Below, piece after piece: positions 6,199-13,302 of a stretch of DNA of 15,809 bases. This DNA comes from CAZAQS01 sp964486825 (GTDB lineage: Bacteria; Chloroflexota; Anaerolineae; Anaerolineales; UBA4823). The DNA lies in the NCBI GenBank assembly GCA_964486825.1, contig CAZAQS010000102.1, positions 1 through 15,809 on the forward strand. The letters run 5' to 3'. The notes beneath the pieces were generated by a model that was not told the DNA's origin, searched no databases, and saw nothing but the letters and a program-made list of their open reading frames with translations. The position numbers were made by a program, and so were the translations under genes. Each line of letters begins with the position of its first letter. Position 1 is the stretch's first letter.

Positions 6199-7029
6199 TC
6201 ACCCGTCCACATTTTGATCAGGGGATGATGCTGTATGACCGTTGTTCAGCTCCCTCAGCTCGGCGCGCAGAGCAGCAATTTCTTCCCGCAATGCTTTTAT
6301 CGCTTTTGTCCCTGCCAATTCAGCTTCTTCATGCTCGGCTTCTTGCCCGATGAAGAAGGTAGCCAGGGCGGCGGTCATATAACCAAAGACGCCGAAAGCA
6401 TATAGAGAGAGCAGGAACCCTAAAATGCGGCCCTCCGCTGTCCTGGGCCAAAAACCGCTTCCCAGGGTGGTCATGATCATTGCCGTCCAATAGAGTGCGT
6501 CGCCAAAAGTAATAAAGCCGTCCTCTCCGCTTTCGAAGGCGAACATGCCTGCTGCACCAACAAGGGAGACGATCAGGGTAAGTGCAATAATATATCCAAA
6601 CCCGCGCCGGGTGAAGCTGGCGCGTAGGGCGCGCATTCCCCGGTTTAGGGAGCCGACCACGGCAACCAGACGCAAACCACGCGTCGCCTGCGCCAGGCGT
6701 AAGATGTAGATTACACGCACGATTCGAAGGAGGCGCAGAGCTGGGACAACTAGGGAGATGGCTGTGAGCCAATTTGTTTTCAAAAACAATAATTTATGGG
6801 GAGCAAGGATAAAGCGGAGTAAGAAATCGATTACGAAGATACCCCAGGTGAGGTAGAAAATGTTTTCAAGAAATGGGCTCAAGCCCCAAATCAGCTCGAT
6901 TACCAGCAATATGAGCCAGAAAAAACCCAGGATCAAGACCGGGATTTCCAGCCATTCTTCTACCTGGGCAAGGACCTGGTAACGCTCCCGATCCAGAGCC
7001 TCTTTCTCTTGGTCGTTAAGTTCAGACAT
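6199..7029 (-). CDS. Six-TM voltage-gated-type ion channel with non-canonical filter
   Basis: 276 residues. Segments: S1 about 28-48, S2 56-75, S3 86-96, S4 99-122 with arginines at 99, 102, 105, 111, 117 and 120, S5 143-163, pore helix 174-186, S6 202-227. A charged C-terminal helix (about 230-262, heptad-like ALREEIAALRAELREL) probably forms a tetrameric coiled coil. The fold is that of the ion transport/Kv family. The filter reads TTLGSGFWP (187-195) instead of TVGYGD. Such TTLGS filters occur in a group of bacterial proteins annotated only as 'ion transporter', so K+ selectivity should not be assumed. GAGGT lies ten bases before ATG 7029. It has its own promoter. Confidence 0.85.
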   Translation of the reverse strand: MSELNDQEKEALDRERYQVLAQVEEWLEIPVLILGFFWLILLVIELIWGLSPFLENIFYLTWGIFVIDFLLRFILAPHKLLFLKTNWLTAISLVVPALRLLRIVRVIYILRLAQATRGLRLVAVVGSLNRGMRALRASFTRRGFGYIIALTLIVSLVGAAGMFAFESGEDGFITFGDALYWTAMIMTTLGSGFWPRTAEGRILGFLLSLYAFGVFGYMTAALATFFIGQEAEHEEAELAGTKAIKALREEIAALRAELRELNNGHTASSPDQNVDG

Positions 7030-7126
7030 CCGAAATCTACCTCAATTGTGGCGGGTCAGCCCTTTGCTCTGAGAAGGAGCTTTCGATCAACGCCAAAATA
7101 ACTCCCCCAATTTGTCGTCATCATAG

Positions 7127-7154
7127 AGTATAACATATGCTATTCCCTTGTTAA
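7127..7154 (-). promoter_or_regulatory. Sigma-70-type promoter of the ion channel gene
   Basis: On the minus strand TTAACA (7154-7149) and TATACT (7132-7127) are separated by 16 bases; each hexamer differs from consensus at one or two positions. It predicts a start near 7120 and a leader of about 90 bases. Confidence 0.55.
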
Positions 7155-7185
7155 GCTGCGCTGATTTCAAGCAATATGGGTAAGA

Positions 7186-7217
7186 TATATCCCTAGACAA
7201 GTTTTATCCGATATAAT
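7186..7217 (+). promoter_or_regulatory. Candidate promoter of the DJ-1/PfpI gene
   Basis: A perfect TATAAT (7212-7217) lacks a -35 hexamer. Instead ATATCCCTA (7187-7195) occupies the -35 position, identical over nine bases to the right half of the palindrome upstream of the ctaB-like gene. This suggests control by the same activator; that is inference. Confidence 0.4.
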
Positions 7218-7244
7218 TGCACTCACAACCTGGATGGGGAAATC

Positions 7245-7267
7245 CGCCTGGTGCTGTCAGCCAGGCG
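7245..7267 (+). other. Stem-loop in the leader of the DJ-1/PfpI gene
   Basis: CGCCTGG (7245-7251) pairs perfectly with CCAGGCG (7261-7267) around a nine-base loop. It lies in the predicted untranslated leader, 55 bases before the start codon. No T tract follows, so it is not a terminator; the role is unknown. Confidence 0.4.
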
Positions 7268-7321
7268 CAAGCAATAGGGGGTTATAGCATAGGACTGTAT
7301 TAATAAAATAGGAGGATTCCG

Positions 7322-7849
7322 ATGAAATTAAAAGGACTGAAAGTCGCATACCTGATCGGGCCTGGATTTGAGGACCTTGAATTTTGGGTGCCTTATATGC
7401 GCTTGAAAGAAGAGGGGGCAGAGGTTACGGTGGTTGGGATCAAGGCCAGGGAAAGCTACCAGGGAAAAATCGGACTTGAAGCGCGGTCCGAGGTAGGGGC
7501 TGAGGATGTGAGGGCGGCTGATTTCGATGCAGTGGTCGTGCCGGGTGGTTGGGCTCCGGATAAACTCCGGCGGTTCGAGTCCGTCAAGCGACTGGTACGG
7601 GAGACCTATGAGACGGGCAAAATCGTGGGCATGATTTGTCATGCCGGCCTGGTAGGTGTCAGCGCGGGTATATTGGAAGGCCATGAAGCGACCGGTAGCC
7701 TGGGAGTTAAGGATGACTTGGTCAATGCAGGCGCCACGTGGAAAGATGAAGCAGCCTTTCGTAGTGGGAATATCGTTTGGGGGCGCGTGGTTGAGGACAT
7801 TCCTGATTTTTGCCGGGAGCTAGTATCGGCTCTAGCCAACGAAGAATAG
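7322..7849 (+). CDS. DJ-1/PfpI family protein (protease/deglycase-like)
   Basis: 175 residues, full length for the PfpI subgroup of the class I glutamine-amidotransferase-like fold. The nucleophile elbow is GMICHAGLVG with Cys106 and His107, and the acidic partner region FEDLE lies at residues 16-20. VVVPGGWAPDKLR (about 71-83) is the usual PGG loop. Members are described as intracellular proteases, deglycases or chaperone-like stress proteins, and the exact activity cannot be assigned from sequence. ATG 7322 has AGGAGGA eight bases upstream. It is probably monocistronic, followed by the 273-bp leader region of the ctaB-like gene, and preceded by a promoter resembling that region. Confidence 0.9.
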   Translation: MKLKGLKVAYLIGPGFEDLEFWVPYMRLKEEGAEVTVVGIKARESYQGKIGLEARSEVGAEDVRAADFDAVVVPGGWAPDKLRRFESVKRLVRETYETGKIVGMICHAGLVGVSAGILEGHEATGSLGVKDDLVNAGATWKDEAAFRSGNIVWGRVVEDIPDFCRELVSALANEE

Positions 7850-7871
7850 TAGACATCCTCCTGTGTGCCTG

Positions 7872-7907
7872 TAGGGATATCCCTATTCGATTCTAGGGAC
7901 ATCCCTA
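7872..7907 (+). promoter_or_regulatory. Tandem TAGGGA/TCCCTA palindromes upstream of ctaB-like gene
   Basis: TAGGGATATCCCTA (7872-7885, perfect palindrome) and TAGGGACATCCCTA (7894-7907) are separated by eight bases, with centres 22 bp apart, so they lie on the same face of the helix. -10-like sequences follow: TAATAT (7915-7920) or TAAACT (7932-7937). With the latter, the second site would be centred near -43, a class II activator position. This looks like a dimeric regulator site pair; the protein is unknown. Confidence 0.6.
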
Positions 7908-8004
7908 ATTGAGATAATATAACTCACTCAGTAAACTAAATAGTAGTAGTACGCAAAATTGTGCGGGGCGCGGTTTGTATCCCCGGCATCGATCAGAAGA
8001 ATAA

Positions 8005-8024
8005 CGCTTTTATCGCTAAAAGCG
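8005..8024 (+). other. Perfect 8-bp stem-loop in the ctaB-like leader
   Basis: CGCTTTTA (8005-8012) and TAAAAGCG (8017-8024) enclose a TCGC loop, about 100 bases before the start codon. It is not followed by a T tract. It could be an operator dyad or a leader structure. Confidence 0.45.
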
Positions 8025-8122
8025 ATTCGTATAAGGATATATCTGGCAGTCGTCACTGCAAACAGCCGTTACCGGTATATCAATAGGGCTGCCAGGGGGG
8101 AAGAGCACGAAAGGTCAAGTAT

Positions 8123-9025
8123 ATGCAAATTTCTAGAGTTTACGAGCGATTGGTACCAATCCGCTCGGCTTGGCGGGATTATTGGGATTTAACCAAGCCT
8201 GGTGTGACTGCAGTGGTCTTGTTGAGCGCTGTTTCAACAATGTTTATCGCCAGTGAAGGTTTGCCCGAGGTCACGACTCTGATGGCTCTATTGGTGGGTG
8301 GTTTCCTGGCAGTAGGTGGAGCAAACGTGATGAATTGCTGTCTGGACGCTGACTTGGATGCGGTCATGACCCGCACAGCTGAGCGGCCTTTAGCTGCGCA
8401 GCGGCTCGAGCTAAAGACTTCTTTTACGTTTGGACTGGCGCTTGTCAGTTTATCCCTAATCATCCTCTCGATTGGTGTAAACCTGTTGGCTGCTGGATTG
8501 GCTATAGCGGCTGTACTCATCCATGTCGTCGTTTATACCCGCTGGCTAAAGCGGTGCTCCGTTCACAGTGTTTTGGCAGGCGCTATCCCCGGTGCACTAG
8601 CCCCATTAATTGGCTGGGCGGCTGCCACCGGTTCCTTGTCCTATCTTTCTCTGATCTTCTTTGCGATTGTCTTTTATTGGGCGCCAACCCATTTCTGGTC
8701 CCTGGCGCTATCCATTCGCAGCGAGTTTATCCGAGCTGGTATTCCGACCTTGCCAACTACTCAAGGTCCTCAAGCGACGCGCATTCAAATTGGGCGTTAC
8801 GCAGTATTAATGGTGACGCTCTCTATCCTGCCGGTTGGATTCGGTTTGCTGAATAACTTTTATGCAGTGGCGGCAATGTTGTTAGGCGGTTTTTTCATTT
8901 TTTACGCTGCGACGATGATGATCTCCCCAGGCGTAAGGACAACCTGGAGGTTGTATAAGTATTCCTCCCTCTACTTGACCCTCTTGTTTGCTGCAATGCT
9001 CATCGATTGGGTATTTTTCTTCTAG
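8123..9025 (+). CDS. ctaB: Protoheme IX farnesyltransferase (heme O synthase)
   Basis: 300 residues, a UbiA-superfamily membrane prenyltransferase with about eight to nine hydrophobic segments. It transfers farnesyl from farnesyl diphosphate to heme b, giving heme O for terminal oxidases. First Asp-rich motif: MNCCLDADLDAVMTRTAERP (about 70-90). Family hallmarks follow: YTRWLKR, then GAIPGALAPLIGW, and WAPTHFWSLAL with AGIPTLPTT in the second half. The N-terminal core DYWDLTKPGVTAVVLLSAVS is typical. No cytochrome oxidase genes are adjacent, which is unusual, so another UbiA-type acceptor is not excluded. ATG 8123 follows AAAGG by about nine bases. Regulation appears elaborate: tandem palindromes, a long leader, and an inverted repeat within the first codons. 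Confidence 0.85.
   Translation: MQISRVYERLVPIRSAWRDYWDLTKPGVTAVVLLSAVSTMFIASEGLPEVTTLMALLVGGFLAVGGANVMNCCLDADLDAVMTRTAERPLAAQRLELKTSFTFGLALVSLSLIILSIGVNLLAAGLAIAAVLIHVVVYTRWLKRCSVHSVLAGAIPGALAPLIGWAAATGSLSYLSLIFFAIVFYWAPTHFWSLALSIRSEFIRAGIPTLPTTQGPQATRIQIGRYAVLMVTLSILPVGFGLLNNFYAVAAMLLGGFFIFYAATMMISPGVRTTWRLYKYSSLYLTLLFAAMLIDWVFFF
8143..8167 (+). repeat. Near-perfect inverted repeat within the first codons of ctaB
   Basis: Arms CGAGCG plus ATTGGT (8143-8154) and ACCAAT plus CGCTCG (8155-8160, 8162-8167) are complementary over 12 bp with a single bulged C at 8161. It spans codons 7-15 of the gene and would form a strong stem in the mRNA just after the initiation region, or a dyad in DNA. Confidence 0.55.
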
Positions 9026-9070
9026 TGCCGCCGAAGCAACCTAATATACTTTAGTGAGCGGTAGGAGCGC

Positions 9071-9488
9071 ATGAACGAAGCCTTAATCGCTCTCGATTGG
9101 GACACGATCTTTGTCCCTAGCAAGCCAGTTTTCGAGATCATACTGCGCGGCTCGTTGATGTACCTGGCTATGTTCCTCCTGCTAAGGCTGGTTCTTAAAC
9201 GAGAATCAGGTTCCGTAGGCATTTCCGGTCTGCTCGTGGTGGTCCTAATCGCTGACGCAGCCCAGAACGCCATGTCGGACGATCACCGCTCTATTCCTGA
9301 AGGCTTAATTCTAGTCGGAACGATCGTCTTCTGGAGCTATGCCTTAAAGATGAGCTGAAAGGACAGTTACGCTTACAAGGCATCGATGATATAACCGAAG
9401 TGAAAAAGCCTACATGGAGGGGGATGGGCGGATAAGCGTTATAAAATTTGGCGGGCAATCGAGGGGGGCGCAAGGGAAGAAGCCCTGA
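9071..9488 (+). pseudogene. YetF/DUF421-family membrane protein, broken
   Basis: The first piece (ATG 9071 to TGA 9356-9358, 95 residues) has the DUF421 N-terminus: IFVPSKPVFEIILRGSLMYL, LLLRLVLKRESGSVG, VVVLIADAAQNAMS and the end of the third helix, GTIVFWSYAL. After this the family's middle region (roughly 40 residues, usually ending in an ELITEDEL-like stretch) is missing. The C-terminal hallmark resumes in a second frame at 9349: DELKGQLRLQGIDDITEVK. It then shifts frame again at an A5 run (9403-9407), where a third frame gives AYMEGDGRISVIKFGG and continues to TGA 9486-9488. An internal deletion plus a one-base loss explains this best. The intact ribosome binding site (TAGGAG) and clean N-terminus suggest recent decay. 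A sequencing error could account for the A-run but not for the missing middle. Confidence 0.75.
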
Positions 9489-9504
9489 TCAACAGTTTTA
9501 GAAT

Positions 9505-10668
9505 ATGAGAAACCTAGGGAAGGGGGATTGGATAAGGGTGACATACAACGACAAAGAGACTTCAGAAGGCCAAAACGGCAAAACCCCCAGGATGTTTTCA
9601 AAGGAATGGTGGAAACGCCTGGGTTATTTGCTGGTGCAAGTCGGGAAAGATTTCGCCCAGGACGCGGCTCCTCAATGGGCAGCAGCCATTGCCTATTACA
9701 CGCTGCTATCGACCTTCCCCCTGATGTTAGCCGCGGCTTCCATCGCCTCCTATTTTGTGGACCCGGAATGGGCGATCAGCCAGCTTACGGGGGCAGTTGG
9801 GGATTTCGTCCCTCACGGTGAAGAACAAATCGAAGAAATCGTTCAGGAAGCAATGGATGCGCGCGGTACGGTGGGATTAATTTCCATCGCAACCTTGCTC
9901 TGGAGTGGCTCGCGGGTTTTCAGTGCTGTAACCGTTTCATTAAATATAATCTATGATGTAGATGAACGTTATAATTTTTTCAAGAGAACAGCCATCGATA
10001 TCGCCATGTTATTTACGATCGGAGTGCTCTTTATCTTGGGTGTTGCTTCACGCTACTTTCTCAACCTTTTCCTGGGGAGCGGCGGCTTGATGCCAGATCA
10101 GGGAAACATCCTGTATAACCTAGGTCTAGATATTATTCCGGTCTTCCTGTTGGGAATTGCCTTTTTCTTGACCTACCTGTTCGTTCCACGCAGGCGAGTG
10201 GATTGGAAGGCCGCGTTGGTTGGGGGTGTTGCCGCTACCGCTCTTTTTGTTATCGTCCGACCGCTATTCTTTCAATACATCCAATCGTTTGGAGAATTCA
10301 GTATCATCTATGGTTCGATCGCCATCATTATCATCCTGGTTATTTGGGCCTGGATTGGGGGTATGATCTTGCTGTTTGGCGGCGAGCTGGTATCGCATAT
10401 CCAGCAGATGTTTATAGAAGGCCTTTCCAAAGAGGAAGTAAACCGCCGACACAAACGCCGCTCTCCCGTGGCGGCAGTCAAGAATTATGAGGAATATCGC
10501 CAGGAGATTGAAACGGAGATCTACAACCGGCAGGAGCTGGACAGGCAATTGAAGGCGTTTGAAGAGCGAAACAAAACTACGGAGCAAAAGTCGCCTACGA
10601 CTGGATTGGCAATGGTAGTTACGATCCTGGGCGCATTTTTTGTGTGGATCTTTTTAAGCAAGCGCTAA
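9505..10668 (+). CDS. YihY/virulence factor BrkB family membrane protein
   Basis: 387 residues from ATG 9505. About six hydrophobic segments follow the signature DAAPQWAAAIAYYTLLSTFP (about 53-73), and later WSGSRVFSAVTVSLN, YLFVPRRRVDWKAALVGG and IIYGSIAIIIILVIWAWI, all typical of the BrkB/YihY family. Its function is not settled; some members were wrongly called ribonuclease BN, and a transport or envelope role is suspected. A charged helix (about 310-360) and an extra C-terminal membrane segment (about 369-384) are additions to the core. ATG 9505 lacks a ribosome binding site; GTG 9538 follows AGGGGG by 11 bases and may be the true start (376 residues). The gene begins 16 bases after the broken YetF gene and may once have been co-transcribed with it. 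Confidence 0.85.
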   Translation: MRNLGKGDWIRVTYNDKETSEGQNGKTPRMFSKEWWKRLGYLLVQVGKDFAQDAAPQWAAAIAYYTLLSTFPLMLAAASIASYFVDPEWAISQLTGAVGDFVPHGEEQIEEIVQEAMDARGTVGLISIATLLWSGSRVFSAVTVSLNIIYDVDERYNFFKRTAIDIAMLFTIGVLFILGVASRYFLNLFLGSGGLMPDQGNILYNLGLDIIPVFLLGIAFFLTYLFVPRRRVDWKAALVGGVAATALFVIVRPLFFQYIQSFGEFSIIYGSIAIIIILVIWAWIGGMILLFGGELVSHIQQMFIEGLSKEEVNRRHKRRSPVAAVKNYEEYRQEIETEIYNRQELDRQLKAFEERNKTTEQKSPTTGLAMVVTILGAFFVWIFLSKR

Positions 10669-10742
10669 CTCATAACAAGGATAATCAATCGCTGAAGGGT
10701 TATTTTTGCTGACGAGTTCAACATCGATTATAACAGGCACCG

Positions 10743-10775
10743 ATATCCAGACTCGATCAAAGTGTTGCTGGATAT
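10743..10775. repeat. Inverted repeat between convergent genes
   Basis: ATATCCAG (10743-10750) and CTGGATAT (10768-10775) are perfect 8-bp arms with a 17-base loop, in the 152-bp gap between the convergent BrkB-family and dehydrogenase-fold genes. No T tract follows on either strand, so a terminator role is only possible. Confidence 0.3.
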
Positions 10776-10820
10776 TCCGATTCAGGATTCTTCCTTGATA
10801 GGGGAAGACCATGATGGCAG

Positions 10821-11966
10821 CTATCGAGGACGGACTGAATAAATAGGGTTTTTCAGCCAGGCTTTTAGGGTCCCCCGGTATAAGGCTCGCTCAAAATATC
10901 CCCCATCCAGAGACAGATCGTCATAGCCCTTTTCCAGGAGTACTTCCATCAGGTTTTCCATTTGGTGAGCGTAATGGCGCATGGAAGCCTCGGGATGGAT
11001 GCCAGGCCAGGAGTAGCAGGATACAACCGTTCGCCGGTGCTCACAGGGAATGCTGTCGTGTATCGTCTTTCCCCATTTTGGATCGTCTGGATGATAAACA
11101 TATTGATCCAGGTTCCCTTGGGGAATTCCTTCAATACCGCGCACTACAGGTGGATTTCCGTCTAAAGTATATGGGTCCACTGCGAGATCGGTGATAATGG
11201 CATGCGGAGGAAGCCAGGCCAACCAATCATTGGGCACAACCGGCTTTGAAGGGTCTCGGCGTTGAGTTGCATCAACGAGAATATCGGCTGTTCCAAAAAG
11301 CGCCTGCATGACAACAGGATTTCCGGTTATATTCCGCCCGACCGTAAGCGCGACCACACCCGATCCACCGGCTTCCATATGCTCATTATTGCGTTCGATG
11401 TTGCCCAACTTGGTGGCTGCGTCGACGGCATGCTTGCCTACCATACCTGTTCCAAGGATCAAAACCCGCACCGGTTCCCGGCCTGGGGAAAGCAAGTCGG
11501 GCCGCTCGATCTCCAGGGTATCGAAAGCCGTCTCCAACCCGTTCCATGCAACGGCTTTCATATTCTCGACCAGGCGGATATTGTTGTCGTCCTCGATGCT
11601 ATCCAATGAAATAGCCTTTATTCCCAGCTCTTGAAGGGCCTGGACGCGTTTTGGGCGGGTAGGGTAATGTAGCATAGAGATCAAGATGCTACCCTTCTTT
11701 AGCATGGAATACTCTTCCATCGTAGGAGAGCGAAGGATGATGACTGCATCTTGCTGGAAGGCTTCCTTGCGTGTGGACATGTGAATAGCAGGATTAGCTT
11801 TCTGATAGTCAGAAAAAGTAAACCCTGAGCGAGCACCATATCCCTCTTCAATATAAACGGTCGCGCCTAACTTAGTGAGGGATTGGATGAATTCTGGCAA
11901 GAAAACCCTCTTCTCACCGGGCTCTTTCATCATGCGTGGGAAACCAATGGTCCTGGGGATGGACAT
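10821..11966 (-). CDS. Alanine dehydrogenase/PNT-fold protein, paralog B
   Basis: 381 residues from ATG 11966, chosen because AAAGGA lies eight bases upstream and alignment with the neighbouring paralog starts here; a longer reading frame to 12095 would overlap that paralog. N-terminal AlaDH_PNT-like domain (IGFPRMMKEPGEKRVFLPEF, then GFTFSDY) and NAD-binding Rossmann motif GTGMVG (172-177). By eye alignment with alanine dehydrogenases, substrate Arg (20), catalytic His (100, MLHYPTRP) and Asp (264, DLAVDP) are kept, but the Lys of VKEP is Arg79 (ILRSP). It is probably an NAD(P)-dependent amino or oxo acid dehydrogenase of unknown substrate. The gene lies 19 bp after paralog A, the same transcript. 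Confidence 0.75.
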   Translation of the reverse strand: MSIPRTIGFPRMMKEPGEKRVFLPEFIQSLTKLGATVYIEEGYGARSGFTFSDYQKANPAIHMSTRKEAFQQDAVIILRSPTMEEYSMLKKGSILISMLHYPTRPKRVQALQELGIKAISLDSIEDDNNIRLVENMKAVAWNGLETAFDTLEIERPDLLSPGREPVRVLILGTGMVGKHAVDAATKLGNIERNNEHMEAGGSGVVALTVGRNITGNPVVMQALFGTADILVDATQRRDPSKPVVPNDWLAWLPPHAIITDLAVDPYTLDGNPPVVRGIEGIPQGNLDQYVYHPDDPKWGKTIHDSIPCEHRRTVVSCYSWPGIHPEASMRHYAHQMENLMEVLLEKGYDDLSLDGGYFERALYRGTLKAWLKNPIYSVRPR

Positions 11967-11985
11967 GCAACATTCCTTTCTGTCG

Positions 11986-13161
11986 TTATTGTTTAAATTT
12001 TTGGTTGGAGGAAGTGTTATTTTGATGAGAATATCCACTCGAAGGCCAGCGAGAAAGCCGGGCTCTAGCGATGGCTCGCTCAAAAAACCGCCCATTTGGG
12101 TTGATGTTGTGGATACCTCCTTTTTCGATCAAAACATGCACAAGCGGTCGTATCTGGCGACCGTACACTTCCATGCAGGCTTTTGGATATATTCCAGGCC
12201 AGGAATAGCATGAAACCGCGTGGCGGCGGTTGGCGTTGGGGATACAATCTGGGACGTCCTCATAGGCCGGATCATCGGGAGAGAAGACATACTTGTCCAG
12301 GTTTCCCTGTGGAATGCCCTCGATGCCCTTCATATAATAGGGCTCATTCATGCAGTTATAAGGATCGACGGAAAGGTCTAGCAGGACAGCATGTTCAGGC
12401 ATCCAGCCGATCCAGTCGTTGGGAATGACAGGAAGCGTTGGATCGGGACGTTGGGTGGCATCCACAAGGATATCCGTTCGGGTAAGGACTTCCTGCATCA
12501 CGTTCTCGTAGGGAGTAATATCGTAATCAATTACGTTTACGCGCACACCTGGCACACCGGCTTCAACCAGAGCTTTGCGCAATTTTTCGTCTCCATAGCG
12601 AATGGCCGCTTGAACCACATGGCTGCCTACCGCGCCGGCTCCAAGCAAGGTAACTTGAATGGGGGGACGGGAGGGGCTATCGAAGCCTGGATCCGGATAG
12701 ATTCGCCTCAATGTCTTGAAGGCTGCTTCAATACCGTTCCAGCCGACGGCGCGCAGGTTCTCGATCAAGCGCCTGCCAGAATCATCTACGATTGCATCCA
12801 GGGAGATGGCTTCCAATCCCAGGGAGCGTAACAAGGCGACCCTTTGTGGGCGAGTGGGGAAATGCAACATGCAAAGCAGGCAGGCCCCAGGATGCATCAG
12901 CCTGATTTCATCATCGGTTGGATAGCGCAGAACCAATACATAGTCTTGCCGGTACGTCTCCTTATGGGGAACGAACTGTATATCCGGAGCAGCTTCCAGG
13001 TAATCTTGCTCCGTGTACCCCATTTCGGAGCCATAGCCATGCTCCAAGAAAACCTTTGCACCCTGCTTGTGCAGCCAGGCTACAAACGTGGGCAAAAAGT
13101 CACGCTTTTCGCCTGGTTCTTTATACATTTGAGGGAGACCGATGCGAATTCTGTCAGGCAT
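11986..13161 (-). CDS. Alanine dehydrogenase/PNT-fold protein, paralog A
   Basis: 391 residues. Same architecture as its downstream neighbour with strikingly aligned numbering: KEPGEKR with Arg20, Arg79 (VLRYP), His100 (MLHFPTRP), Rossmann GAGAVG (174-179) and Asp266 (DLSVDP). The C-terminal blocks GIEGIPQGNLDKYV and VSCYSWPGIYPKA are nearly identical in both. The C-terminal tail (about 375-391, Ser/Asn/Lys-rich) is unique to this copy. The family fold covers alanine dehydrogenase, transhydrogenase alpha subunits and saccharopine dehydrogenase-like enzymes; none fits exactly. ATG 13161 has only a weak AAAGAA ribosome binding site; a nine-codon ORF (13183 to 13154) with its own ATG overlaps the start and may couple translation. 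Confidence 0.75.
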   Translation of the reverse strand: MPDRIRIGLPQMYKEPGEKRDFLPTFVAWLHKQGAKVFLEHGYGSEMGYTEQDYLEAAPDIQFVPHKETYRQDYVLVLRYPTDDEIRLMHPGACLLCMLHFPTRPQRVALLRSLGLEAISLDAIVDDSGRRLIENLRAVGWNGIEAAFKTLRRIYPDPGFDSPSRPPIQVTLLGAGAVGSHVVQAAIRYGDEKLRKALVEAGVPGVRVNVIDYDITPYENVMQEVLTRTDILVDATQRPDPTLPVIPNDWIGWMPEHAVLLDLSVDPYNCMNEPYYMKGIEGIPQGNLDKYVFSPDDPAYEDVPDCIPNANRRHAVSCYSWPGIYPKACMEVYGRQIRPLVHVLIEKGGIHNINPNGRFFERAIARARLSRWPSSGYSHQNNTSSNQKFKQ

Positions 13162-13234
13162 ATTCTTTATCGTGTTCGTTCATAGTCAGCTTCAACTTGA
13201 TTAAAAAATAGTGTACCATAAAATAAAATGAGCA

Positions 13235-13262
13235 TGCCCCGGGCCAATTCTGGTACGGGGCA
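13235..13262 (-). terminator. Hairpin terminator after the baeRF gene
   Basis: TGCCCCG and CGGGGCA form a 7-bp perfect outer stem; after one mismatch the stem continues (GCCA/TGGT) to an ATTC/GAAT loop. On the minus strand it is followed by a T-rich stretch (CATTTTATTTTA). It lies 40 bases after the baeRF gene stop and separates it from the dehydrogenase-fold pair. Confidence 0.55.
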
Positions 13263-13302
13263 GTCTACTTGTCTATCTGTTTGTTCTATCGTTTACCTGG
13301 TT

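Noticed and set aside
7959..8192. 77-codon plus-strand ORF in the ctaB-like leader
   Set aside because: Non-ATG start, overlaps the ctaB start in another frame, protein composition unlike a real gene, and the leader is full of dyads.
10654..10812. 52-codon minus-strand ORF (starting MVFPYQGRIL) between the convergent BrkB-family and dehydrogenase-fold genes
   Set aside because: No ribosome binding site, overlaps the 3' end of the BrkB-family gene, and no recognisable family; possible but not supported.
11967..12095. N-terminal extension of the downstream dehydrogenase-fold paralog to 12095
   Set aside because: It overlaps the upstream paralog, and the family N-terminus together with a good ribosome binding site place the start at 11966.
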